Assembly: GCA_031551755.1 (NCBI GenBank)
Contig: JAVBNE010000024.1
Span: 65,839 to 129,838 of the forward strand
DNA: 64,000 bases
Source of the DNA: JAVBMU01 sp031551755
GTDB taxonomy: Bacteria; Actinomycetota; Actinomycetes; Actinomycetales; Cellulomonadaceae
Direction: 5' to 3'
Part shown: one piece after another, positions 34,353 through 42,921 of the stretch
How positions within the stretch are numbered: the first letter of the stretch is position 1
How the letters are laid out: each line of letters starts with the position of its first letter
Program-made: the position numbers and the translations under genes
Notes under the pieces: generated by a model
Databases searched by the model: none
Told to the model about the DNA's origin: nothing
Seen by the model: only the letters and a program-made list of their open reading frames with translations

Positions 34353-37187
34353 TTACGAGACCTTCGACCCAGCGGGTACAGCGCCGTAGTTTCGACCAGC
34401 TATGTACCCGCCGCGACCATCGGAGACGTACAACACCGCTCTGGTGCCCGCCACCGCCACGATGTCGGGTTTCCCGTCCCCGTCGACATCGCCCATACCG
34501 ACGATCCGGTCGAAGACTTGCCATCCCGTGCCGATCACCGACGGCGCTGCGAGCAGCCCCGCCCCATTCCCCTTTCGTAGCTGAAGGTCTCCATTGCGCG
34601 AGTCGCGGGTCACGAGATCGTGCACGAGGCCCTGGGACCAGCGCCCGGCCGAAGCGATACGGTCAACATAGCCAACTTCGCTCGCGATCACGATTCCAGG
34701 AAGGTAGCCGCCGGTGCCATCTGACGGATAGGCCAGGATCTTGCCGGTCCCCCGCTGCAATGCGATCAGGCATGGGCGCCCATCGCCGAGGAAGTCGCCC
34801 GCTCCGACAACTTGCGACATCACCTGCCAACCGGTACCGATCCTGGTGCCCTGGGCGGAGAATCCTCCAGGGCCAGTGCCCTTATGAAGAACTAGGTCTC
34901 CATTTGCCTGGCGTACCATCAGATCTGGTCGCCCATCGAGGTTCCAGTCCCCTGGCGCTATCACTTCAGCGCCACTGCCGGGCGATACGGCCGTCGGCAG
35001 CACCCTGCCGAAGTCTCCTCTACCTCGGTAAGTGCGCCTCTCGAGCATCCCGGTCGAAGTGATGACGAGGAAGCCCTGCCCCTTTCCGGCCACGCTTGCC
35101 GAGGCGAATGTCCGTATTCCCGACCAAGTACCCAGCAAACTGCGGCCACGAACCAAACCGTTACCCGCACCGGCATAGAGGTACACCCTCCCGGCAGAGT
35201 CCCGGGCGACGATATCATTTAATCCATCATCATTGACATCGCCGGCCCCGACGATCGTGTTCATCCCCTGCCATCCAGAACCGACGAGAGTACGGCCGGA
35301 GAGGAACCCACCGGTGCCATTTCCCCGATAGACGTAAAGGTTGCCGCTCTTATCCCGTGCAAGCACCCCAGGTTTTCCGTCGGCGAGTTTGCCCATCATC
35401 GCGATAGCATTGAAGGTGTTCCAGCCATTGCCGACGTGGCGCGTTGCAGCGATACCGCCTCGACCGTTGCCCTTGTAGAGGTAGAGAGCGCCGTCGGAGG
35501 CTCGACGTGCGAGCAGATCAACGCGACCGTCACCGTCCCAGTCGAAGCCGCCAGTGACGTAGGAGACGCCGCCCCACCCGCCGCTAAGACGCGAGGCACG
35601 CCCATATCCACCCCCCGCGCTACCGGGATAGACCCATAACGAACCCCCGGTATCGATATGCATGAGATCTGGCGTGCCGTCACCGGTCCAATCCCCCGGA
35701 GAGACGAGCCGACCACTCGTCCACCCCTGGCCCACGATCGCGGATGGAGCCCATCCGGCAGATGTGGCTGCGGTGACCGATACCTTGTTGTCGCTCGTGA
35801 GCACTAGATCAGGGAACCCGTCAGCGGTGAGATCCCGCGCGTAGTCGTTAGCCGGACTGGAGCCGTACGCGGCCGCCTTCGACCGCAATTCTGGCAGGCG
35901 GGCATAGAGATGCCGTCCAGGGCAAGCCGTCTGCCCGGCGTCCCGATGCCCGAAGGTGGTCGGTCGCGACACTCCGTCGAGCACCACGTTGGCATTTGCC
36001 CTCACGCCGTGCACGGAGAATTTCCAAGCAACGACCCTGGCGGCCGCGTCGATCATCACGGTCGGCACGGCCGCCACATCGAAGTTGCCCATGAACGACA
36101 CCGCGAAAACTTCGTCATTGATCCCCTGCGTGTGGGCACCGATTATGGCCCGGTCAACCGCGCCGGCGCGGCCCTGCCACACTCTGCCAAACTTGTCGAC
36201 GAGGAAGTTATATCCGATGTCCCCCCAGCCACGAGATACCGCATGGTATGTGTAAATACCTCGAATCAAAGCGGGGACCTGCGCGGCCGTGTAGTCGTTG
36301 GTGCCAACCGTGTGATGGATTGCGGCGCCTCGCACCCGCCCGATCTGCGGGGTCCATCTCATCAAGGACTCGTCAGCACCCCACTGCGCACGAGAGTAGA
36401 TCGTGGGGCGGGCAACTGTCGCGGAGAGTTGCGCCGCCGGTGCGATCAACGCGGAGGTGCCCGAGACGCTCATCTGGCGAACGGAGGAGAGTCGTGCCGC
36501 CGCGGGCATGACTGTGCCTCCCCCACGCGCCGCTGACACCTTCGCGGTACCGGAAGTGCTTGGCGTTGTCGGTGTGGACGTCTCATTGGGAGACCCCACG
36601 CTCTCCTCAGGCGCCTCACCGATGACCGCAAGCCGCACTCCTTTGGGCATCCGACCATCATTGGTGAAGGCCACCTGGATCTCATCTACGACGCCGGCGA
36701 GGAACGGGATGGTGCCGTCGCGAGCCTCCGCCGCCGACATACCCATGGGGGCCTCGGCGTCATCGACCTCGAGGTCTTGCCATGGCCCCCACATTGTTTC
36801 CACCCTGGTCCGGACCTGGACCACCGGCTCGCCGACGGCCGTGCCGGCCTGCCACGTCACGCCTACGACGGTGGCACCCTCTGCGGTTCCGCGAGCCGCG
36901 AGCACCTGCATTCCGGTCACCTCGTCAGCGGTCAACGCATCATTCGAGAAGGGTGTGGAAGGCTCAACCGGCTCATCGCGGACGGCGGACTCCAAAGTCG
37001 AGTCGCGCCGCAGCGGGATCTCCGCCAGCTCCGGGGACTCTTCGGCACTGTGCTGTGAGGAGTCCGCCGCGAACGGTGCCCGACTCGGCTCCGCATACGC
37101 CGGAGCAACGAGGCCGCCAGAAAGCACCATGGCGCACATCACGCTGACAAACCGCGATGGCGGACCGAACAACATTCGACGAGGCAC
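34353..37187 (-). CDS. Secreted PGRP-type N-acetylmuramoyl-L-alanine amidase with FG-GAP/VCBS propeller
   Basis: A 944-aa exported protein. Residues 1-32 are a signal peptide (hydrophobic core, then APAYAEP). Residues about 75-195 form a first beta-rich domain, followed by a Ser/Thr/Pro linker. Residues about 258-440 are a PGRP/amidase_2 domain: SRAQWGADES, IHHTVG with the zinc His at 290/291, Tyr325 in GDIGYNF, GHRD with His413 and TACPG with Cys421, so the catalytic zinc site looks intact. The rest (about 450-944) is about ten FG-GAP/VCBS-type repeats with GDxxGDGxxDL calcium-loop motifs. Predicted to cut the peptide from MurNAc in peptidoglycan, with the propeller binding wall glycan. The start is GTG at 37187 with AGGGGA upstream. 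Confidence 0.9.
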   Translation of the reverse strand: MPRRMLFGPPSRFVSVMCAMVLSGGLVAPAYAEPSRAPFAADSSQHSAEESPELAEIPLRRDSTLESAVRDEPVEPSTPFSNDALTADEVTGMQVLAARGTAEGATVVGVTWQAGTAVGEPVVQVRTRVETMWGPWQDLEVDDAEAPMGMSAAEARDGTIPFLAGVVDEIQVAFTNDGRMPKGVRLAVIGEAPEESVGSPNETSTPTTPSTSGTAKVSAARGGGTVMPAAARLSSVRQMSVSGTSALIAPAAQLSATVARPTIYSRAQWGADESLMRWTPQIGRVRGAAIHHTVGTNDYTAAQVPALIRGIYTYHAVSRGWGDIGYNFLVDKFGRVWQGRAGAVDRAIIGAHTQGINDEVFAVSFMGNFDVAAVPTVMIDAAARVVAWKFSVHGVRANANVVLDGVSRPTTFGHRDAGQTACPGRHLYARLPELRSKAAAYGSSPANDYARDLTADGFPDLVLTSDNKVSVTAATSAGWAPSAIVGQGWTSGRLVSPGDWTGDGTPDLMHIDTGGSLWVYPGSAGGGYGRASRLSGGWGGVSYVTGGFDWDGDGRVDLLARRASDGALYLYKGNGRGGIAATRHVGNGWNTFNAIAMMGKLADGKPGVLARDKSGNLYVYRGNGTGGFLSGRTLVGSGWQGMNTIVGAGDVNDDGLNDIVARDSAGRVYLYAGAGNGLVRGRSLLGTWSGIRTFASASVAGKGQGFLVITSTGMLERRTYRGRGDFGRVLPTAVSPGSGAEVIAPGDWNLDGRPDLMVRQANGDLVLHKGTGPGGFSAQGTRIGTGWQVMSQVVGAGDFLGDGRPCLIALQRGTGKILAYPSDGTGGYLPGIVIASEVGYVDRIASAGRWSQGLVHDLVTRDSRNGDLQLRKGNGAGLLAAPSVIGTGWQVFDRIVGMGDVDGDGKPDIVAVAGTRAVLYVSDGRGGYIAGRNYGAVPAGSKVS

Positions 37188-37553
37188 GAGTTTCCCCTAA
37201 GCTCAACGATAGGAATCCTGGCCCGCGAATACCCCGAAGTGGAATAGTCGCCAAGCTTCCTCCAGGGTACCTGCCGTGGAGGAAGCATCGCGACATTAAG
37301 GGAGCAAACCCGGCGCGGCATGTACAAAGATGGAGTTTGCCGGCGAGACAGCTATACCGGCTCAGACCCCACCCCGCCCCAGCAGATTCAGCCGCGATCG
37401 CGATCGGACCCCGCGCGGCGGGCTACCCTGGGAGGGCGGCAGCGCGAACGCGGTGTTCGCATGTCAGGAGTGATGGACTTCGTGCTTCGTTCACACGTTC
37501 GTCGACTCATCGTCAACCTGGTCCGCGTGGTCCCGAGTAGCTAGGCAGCAACC
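37188..37553. other. Divergent intergenic region without a firm gene
   Basis: 366 nt between the amidase and DUF2304 genes. It should hold promoters for both strands, but no hexamer pair is convincing. A 27-codon frame (37461-37544, MSGVMDFVLRSHVRR start) ends 9 nt before the DUF2304 ATG and could be a leader peptide. A 6-bp inverted repeat (37444-37449 with 37455-37460) sits just before it. Nothing else was recognised. Confidence 0.4.
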
Positions 37554-37928
37554 ATGGTCATCCAGATCATCCTCATCGCGGCGATCATCGTCGTCACAGT
37601 ACTTCTGACACGGTCGACGGCGGGTGCCCGCCACCTGGCGATCCGCCGGCTGCTGCTCGTGGGTTTCGTACTGGCAGCGGTCCTGGCCATTTTGTTTCCT
37701 GACCTGCTCTCGAGGGTAGCGAACTCGGTGGGCGTTGGCCGAGGAACCGACCTTCTGCTGTACGCCCTCGTGATCGCGTTCCTCAGCTACATGGCGACAT
37801 CGTTCCGTCGCACCACACAACTCAACCGAAAAATCACACTGCTGACCCGTGAGCTCAGCCTCGCGGAGGCCCGCGAGCCGCACCACGGCGGGACCACTGA
37901 GGACACAGCCCACAACGCTGCAAACTGA
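37554..37928 (+). CDS. DUF2304 family membrane protein
   Basis: A 124-aa protein with three membrane helices (about 2-19, 30-48, 68-84) and a short charged, coiled-coil-like C-terminus, the DUF2304 layout. DUF2304 proteins usually accompany a DPM1-like GT2; in this locus the partner would be the GT2 at 40171-40911, separated by the SpoIID gene on the same strand. The family may anchor or assist transfer of the lipid-linked sugar. No clear hairpin separates it from the SpoIID gene 146 nt downstream. Confidence 0.85.
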   Translation: MVIQIILIAAIIVVTVLLTRSTAGARHLAIRRLLLVGFVLAAVLAILFPDLLSRVANSVGVGRGTDLLLYALVIAFLSYMATSFRRTTQLNRKITLLTRELSLAEAREPHHGGTTEDTAHNAAN

Positions 37929-38074
37929 CATCAGCCGATCAGCCCGCCGGTTTCATTCATTCGGGTGCACAGTGATGTGCAAGAGTGACCTGCAACTGAG
38001 AATCTGCGAGGAGACATTGCAGAGAATCCCGGCGCGATATAGCCTCAGGGGAAAACCTTGGAGGGTGGTCACGC

Positions 38075-40084
38075 ATGTCGCGTTGGTTTGGGCGGATTGT
38101 CGCCCCAATAGTACTGTCATTAGTACTTCCTCTCGGGATTGCCGGCAGCGCCTCGGCGGCGGTCACCACCAACGAGCTTGTCCATCTGCCGAGTAACGGG
38201 ACTGTGGCCCTGGCTGGGCGAGGCTACGGCCACGGAGTCGGTATGTCGCAATACGGCGCTCGCACAGCGGCGAGTCAAGGTGTCGATTATCAGGCCATTC
38301 TCGACTTCTACTACCCCGGAACCACGCGCAGCATGCTCACCAACAGCAGTATCCGTGTTCAACTCACCGCCGACACGGATAATGATGTGCGGGTGGTCGC
38401 CGCCAGCGGACTGAAGATCACTGACGGACGTGGTGTGACTTCGAGCTTGGCCTTTGCGGGTACCACCACCACTCAATGGCGAGCCATCCGGACATCCAAT
38501 AACACCGGATTGCAGGTATACGGTCTAGTCAACGGATCATGGCGACTGTGGTCGACGGGTGGTGCCCTCCCCGCGCCCATCAGCTTCAGCAATTCGACCC
38601 AGACTGTCCGTTTAGTCCGACCTGATGGTAGCCAGCGCGAGTATCGAGGCATTATCAGGGCTGTCGAAAGTGGCGCAGTGCCTGGCTTACGGACGGTGAA
38701 TGTCGTGCCGATGGAGAGCTACTTACGCGCGGTGGTCCCTGCCGAATCGCCTGCCAGTTGGCCCGCCCACGCCCTACGTGCCCAGTCCGTGGCTGCCCGC
38801 TCCTACGCGGCTCGGCAACGCGTCGACAATGCAGCGAAGGCCTGGGACAGCTGTGATTCGACACAATGTCAAGTGTACAACGGTTATCGTACCTTCTCTG
38901 CAACCGGAGCCCTACAAGCTACCCATGAGAACCCGAATACCGATGCCGCTATTTCCGTCACCGGTGGCCAGATCCGCTCCTACGCCGGCAAGCCTGCATT
39001 TACCCAGTTCAGCTCCTCCAATGGGGGTTGGACCGCTGCGGGAAGCCAGCCCTATCTCATCGCAAAGCGCGACAACTGGGATCAACTGAACAATCCCAAT
39101 TCTGTCTGGAACGTATCCCTATCGGTGGCAACAATCAGAGCCAAGTTCCCGGCCCTCGGCACTCCGCGTTCGATCACCGTGACCACACGCTCGGGAGTGG
39201 GCATTTGGGGCGGGCGCGTGGAAAGCGTGACGATTACTGGCTCAACAGGTGCCAGCACGGTGACAGGCACACAGTTCCGTACCGCTTTTGGGCTCCGCAG
39301 TAATTGGTGGAAGATTGCCGGCTCGAGTCGACTCGACACCGATTTCAGCGCGAACGGACGCGCCGATCTCGTCACAAGGCGTCCAGACGGCCGACTATCG
39401 ATCTATGAGAGCAATGGCACTAGCGGATTCTCCGGCAGCGCCCGACAGCTCGGCACAGGCTGGCAAGTGATGCGCCTCATCGTACGCAGCCCCGACCTCA
39501 CCGGTGACGGAAATCCGGACATGCTGGCGGTCACCAAGGATGGGGTGCTCTTGCTGTACCGATCGAACGGTTCGGGCGGATACGCGCCAGGTACTCGTGT
39601 GGCCACCGGCTGGGGAAGTGTGCGAATGCTCATCGCCCCTGGTGACTTCGACTCCGATGGGAAGGCCGACCTGCTCGTTGTCGACGCCGTCGGCAGGATG
39701 CAGCGGTATTCGGGTCGGGGTGACGGCACCTTCATCGCCCGCGGTCCGATCAGCTCTAATTGGCAGGGAATGACCGCCGTCAACGGTGCCGGCGATTTCA
39801 CAGGCGACGGCGCAGCGGATCTACTCGCGCGTAACGACAAAGGCCAGCTCTTGCTGTATACGGGCAACGGGGCAGGGCAGCTGCGAACACCCCGGGTGGT
39901 AGGACAGGGCTGGAAGAACGCTCCGCAGATCACCGTCAGCGGCGACTGGACGGGCGACGGCCGGCCCGATCTGCTGGCGACCATCGCTGACGGCAGCCTC
40001 CTCCTGTATGCGTGGAACGGCTCCGCATTCGGCCCTGGGAGGCGGGTGGCCACCGGTTGGCAAGTCTTCAATCGGGTGATGTAG
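38075..40084 (+). CDS. Secreted SpoIID/LytB-domain protein with VCBS propeller
   Basis: A 669-aa protein. Residues 1-29 are a signal peptide (LPLGIAGSASAA). Residues about 45-395 are a SpoIID/LytB domain: GRGYGHGVGMSQYGA, the VVPMESYLRAVVPAESPASW region with Glu214 and Glu224 (the latter in the position of the SpoIID catalytic Glu), and SVAARSYA. SpoIID proteins are lytic transglycosylases that act on denuded glycan strands after an amidase has removed the peptides. Residues about 415-669 are five FG-GAP/VCBS repeats joined by GWQV-like turns, closely similar in pattern to those of the amidase at 34353-37187. The two secreted proteins probably cooperate on the wall. Confidence 0.9.
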   Translation: MSRWFGRIVAPIVLSLVLPLGIAGSASAAVTTNELVHLPSNGTVALAGRGYGHGVGMSQYGARTAASQGVDYQAILDFYYPGTTRSMLTNSSIRVQLTADTDNDVRVVAASGLKITDGRGVTSSLAFAGTTTTQWRAIRTSNNTGLQVYGLVNGSWRLWSTGGALPAPISFSNSTQTVRLVRPDGSQREYRGIIRAVESGAVPGLRTVNVVPMESYLRAVVPAESPASWPAHALRAQSVAARSYAARQRVDNAAKAWDSCDSTQCQVYNGYRTFSATGALQATHENPNTDAAISVTGGQIRSYAGKPAFTQFSSSNGGWTAAGSQPYLIAKRDNWDQLNNPNSVWNVSLSVATIRAKFPALGTPRSITVTTRSGVGIWGGRVESVTITGSTGASTVTGTQFRTAFGLRSNWWKIAGSSRLDTDFSANGRADLVTRRPDGRLSIYESNGTSGFSGSARQLGTGWQVMRLIVRSPDLTGDGNPDMLAVTKDGVLLLYRSNGSGGYAPGTRVATGWGSVRMLIAPGDFDSDGKADLLVVDAVGRMQRYSGRGDGTFIARGPISSNWQGMTAVNGAGDFTGDGAADLLARNDKGQLLLYTGNGAGQLRTPRVVGQGWKNAPQITVSGDWTGDGRPDLLATIADGSLLLYAWNGSAFGPGRRVATGWQVFNRVM

Positions 40085-40170
40085 CGCCGCATCGACGAAG
40101 CACTCAAAGCACACCAACACGATTCGCTCGCATGTGGAGTCCTTGAGGTCTGGCAGGAGGCTGCGATGAT

Positions 40171-40911
40171 GTGCACATGGATCCCCAACACGACCAGGCA
40201 CCCATCTCGCGCGTCGATGGCGCCTCCGAACCCTCGGCTTCGTCGCGCACAGACACCTGGCTCGTGATCCCCCTGTATAACGAGGCAACAGTCATTGGGG
40301 ATGTGGTTCGGGATGCCCGCCGGACATATCCCAACATCGTGTGCGTTGACGACGGGTCCACGGACGACTCGATCGCTAACGCGCGCTCGGCCGGCGCCAT
40401 CGTCTTACGGCACGCGGTCAACCTAGGCCAGGGTGCGGCTCTTCAGACTGGGATAGCGTTCGCCCGCGAGCAGCCGGGTGCGCGATACCTGGTCACCTTC
40501 GACGCCGACGGGCAGCACCAGGTTGCTGATGTTATTAATATGATTAATATTGCAGAGCGAGAGAATGTCGCGATCGTCTTCGGCTCCCGCTTCCTAGACG
40601 AACGCACCAAACCAGGTCTGGTGAAGCGTCTGGTCTTGTGGGCCGCCGTCCAGTTTACGAATGCTACGACCGGCCTACGACTAACTGATGCGCATAACGG
40701 ACTGCGGGTCCTCCGGCTCGACGCGGCCCAGGCCGTCAGCATCACGCAGGATCGGATGGCCCATGCTTCGGAGATCGTCGATCAGCTCGCCCGTACCGGG
40801 TTGCCTTGGCGTGAGGCACCGGTGCACGTCCTCTACACGGAATACTCCAAGGGCAAAGGTCAATCGGTCTGGAACTCGGTCAACATCCTGGTCGACCTGA
40901 TCTTCAAGTAG
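40171..40911 (+). CDS. DPM1-like GT2 polyprenyl-phosphate glycosyltransferase
   Basis: A 246-aa soluble GT2. WLVIPLYNEATVIGDVV, the VDDGSTDDS loop and the FDADGQHQ metal motif are typical of polyprenyl-phosphate mannosyl/glucosyltransferases. There is no membrane anchor, which fits the need for a DUF2304 partner. The start is GTG at 40171, 10 nt after AGGAGG; an ATG two codons later is an alternative. It is the last gene of the DUF2304-SpoIID-GT2 set and converges on another GT2. Confidence 0.88.
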   Translation: MHMDPQHDQAPISRVDGASEPSASSRTDTWLVIPLYNEATVIGDVVRDARRTYPNIVCVDDGSTDDSIANARSAGAIVLRHAVNLGQGAALQTGIAFAREQPGARYLVTFDADGQHQVADVINMINIAERENVAIVFGSRFLDERTKPGLVKRLVLWAAVQFTNATTGLRLTDAHNGLRVLRLDAAQAVSITQDRMAHASEIVDQLARTGLPWREAPVHVLYTEYSKGKGQSVWNSVNILVDLIFK

Positions 40912-40961
40912 GCTCGAAGCTTGCTGACGCCGCCTGCCGTCACTGGCGAAGTGCTCGCGCC

Positions 40962-41783
40962 CTATCGTCGGCGGGCATCGGCCCGGTAGGCCCCACGGCG
41001 CAACTGCTCGGGAACCAGTCGGTAGCCACCGCGGAGCACCGAGTTGCGCAGCCACTGGGCATTCGTGGTGAATCCGATCCGCCGCATCCGCCGTTGCAGG
41101 TCGAGTTCGGAGCGGAGCAGGCGCCGCCCGCCCCGGCGCCCGTAGGCGCCTGCCCCGATGCGGTAGCGCACCAGTGGTTCGGCGACGTTGAGTGCCCGCG
41201 CCCCTGCCGCCAGCATGCGCACGAACAGCCAGTAATCCTCCATCAACGGCAGGTCCTCATACCCCCCGGCCGCGGTGACCGCCGTCTTGCGGTAGACGAC
41301 GGAGGGGTGGTTGAACGGCGACCGGAAACGCGCGTCGCGGTCGATCTGGGCGGCGCTCAACGGCGGCGTCCGCACCAACCCCCCGTGGTGATCTTCCTCG
41401 TCGAACTCCTCGATCGCCGAACCCACCAGATCGAGGCCGCCCGCGATCAGCGGCACCTGCACCGCGAACCGGTTCGGACAACTGATGTCGTCCGCGTCCT
41501 GGCGCGCGACGATCTCCGCGCTGCAGGCCGCCAACCCGGCCGTCAGCGCACGGGCCAGGCCGACGTTCTCGGCGAGCGCCACCGTGCGCACGACACTCGG
41601 CCCGGTGTCGCTGAAGCCGTCGACGACGGCGGCCAGTTCGGATCGCAGCGGACCATCGCGCACGACGATGACCTCGGTCGGAGCCACCTGCTGTTCGACC
41701 GTCACCGATTCGAAAGCACGGCGCGCGAACTGTGGATCATCACCGTCGTAGACCGGCAGGAGGACGGCGAAGTCGGTGGTCAC
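40962..41783 (-). CDS. GT2 family glycosyltransferase
   Basis: A 273-aa GT-A enzyme with FAVLLPVYDGDDPQFARRAF at the start, VVRDGP, the RQDADDISCPNRF segment carrying the DxD-type metal motif and an LMEDYWLFVRML segment carrying the acceptor-side ED. The C-terminus is Arg-rich and may lie against the membrane. It overlaps the GlfT1-like stop by 4 nt (GTGA/ATGA type) and so belongs to a two-gene transcript. The substrate is unknown; the context suggests a cell-wall galactan or its linker. Confidence 0.85.
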   Translation of the reverse strand: MTTDFAVLLPVYDGDDPQFARRAFESVTVEQQVAPTEVIVVRDGPLRSELAAVVDGFSDTGPSVVRTVALAENVGLARALTAGLAACSAEIVARQDADDISCPNRFAVQVPLIAGGLDLVGSAIEEFDEEDHHGGLVRTPPLSAAQIDRDARFRSPFNHPSVVYRKTAVTAAGGYEDLPLMEDYWLFVRMLAAGARALNVAEPLVRYRIGAGAYGRRGGRRLLRSELDLQRRMRRIGFTTNAQWLRNSVLRGGYRLVPEQLRRGAYRADARRR

Positions 41784-42748
41784 CGGACGCCGTGTTCGAT
41801 CGCCAGCACGTCCGCCACGTCACCGGCACCGTCGAGCACCCGGGCGGTGGGCCGTGGCGAGCGCAGCAGACCGTCCCGCAACCCCCGCAAACCTGCCTTC
41901 ACCAGGATGTCGCGGCGCTCGGACCTCAGTAAGGTCCGCGCCCAGCGGCGACCCGACGCGCCGAGGTAAAGCATCCGCTCGAAGGGGCCCAGCGCGGTGG
42001 ACCGCGTGAGCATCCACAGCTTATTGCGCACCTCGTAGTAGAACCGCTCCCCCGGGTCGGCGTCGGTGGCTCCGAATGCCTTGGTGCGGTGTTCGACAAC
42101 TGAGGCAGACACCGACAACCCGGTACCGCGCCGCACCAACCGGCAGGAGTACTCGAAGTCGTCGTTCCAGATAAAGTAATCGGCGAGTGGGAGACCGTAG
42201 TACTTGACGGCGCGCGCATCGACGAGCATCGAGACGAAGGACGACGAACGCACCGGAATGGCACCTGCGGCCGCTCCTCGTGCGATCTGCGCACCGGAGG
42301 CCCCTGGCCGGCGGCGGGGCGTGTTCATGGGATGGTCGCGACCGTCGTGCCAGACCACTCGGCTGCCCAGCAACGCCACGGGACCCGGGTAGGCGTTCCG
42401 GGCAACCAGCAGCGCCTCGAGGGCGGTCGGGGACACGATGGTGTCGTCGTCGAGCAACCACACCATGTCCGCATCGAGACCGTTGATCGCCCGGGCCATC
42501 CCGGCGGCGAATCCACCGGCGCCACCGGTGTTTCGCGCCAGCTCGACCACATCGGCACCGATCGGGTGCTCCGCGGCGACCACCGCCGAGTCATCATCAC
42601 TGCGGTTGTCCACGACCACGGTGGCGTCCAGCGGTCGGGTCTGCGCCGCCAAGGCGTCGAGGGCCGCCTGTAAGAGATCCCGCCGGTTATAGGCAACGAC
42701 CACGGCTACGACCCGCTCGGCGACGGCCGGCTTCTCCTCAACAGACAC
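41780..42748 (-). CDS. GlfT1-like galactofuranosyltransferase (GT2)
   Basis: A 322-aa GT2. VVAVVVAYNRRDLLQAAL, NTGGAGGFAAGMARA, the WLLDDDT metal motif and FIWNDDFEYSCRL (WDD-like catalytic segment) are the arrangement found in GlfT1 and WbbL-type transferases. GlfT1 adds the first galactofuranose residues to the rhamnosyl-GlcNAc linker before GlfT2 extends the chain; the presence of glf, glfT2 and a Wzm/Wzt exporter elsewhere in the window supports this role. A rhamnosyltransferase (WbbL-like) role remains possible. The GTG start at 42748 is preferred; a TTG 17 codons upstream is open but adds no family similarity. Confidence 0.78.
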   Translation of the reverse strand: MSVEEKPAVAERVVAVVVAYNRRDLLQAALDALAAQTRPLDATVVVDNRSDDDSAVVAAEHPIGADVVELARNTGGAGGFAAGMARAINGLDADMVWLLDDDTIVSPTALEALLVARNAYPGPVALLGSRVVWHDGRDHPMNTPRRRPGASGAQIARGAAAGAIPVRSSSFVSMLVDARAVKYYGLPLADYFIWNDDFEYSCRLVRRGTGLSVSASVVEHRTKAFGATDADPGERFYYEVRNKLWMLTRSTALGPFERMLYLGASGRRWARTLLRSERRDILVKAGLRGLRDGLLRSPRPTARVLDGAGDVADVLAIEHGVR

Positions 42749-42921
42749 GGTCAGCAGGCTACCGGAGCCACCTGGCACCAGCCTGCACAACACCTCCACC
42801 CAACGCCCGCGGCGCTGGCGCGCCGCCGCAAAGGCACCCGCTTATGCTCGGGTGGCACGGGGCTTCGGCACCGATCCTGTTCCATACCCGCCCCCGCCGG
42901 GCAGACGCGAGGCCACTGTCC

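Noticed and set aside
37443..37460. LexA-like box (CGAAC with GTTCG)
   Set aside because: The spacer is five bases; the actinobacterial SOS box has four, and no SOS gene is nearby.
37461..37544. 27-codon ORF before DUF2304
   Set aside because: It has no ribosome-binding site and no homology; kept only as a possible leader in the intergenic entry.
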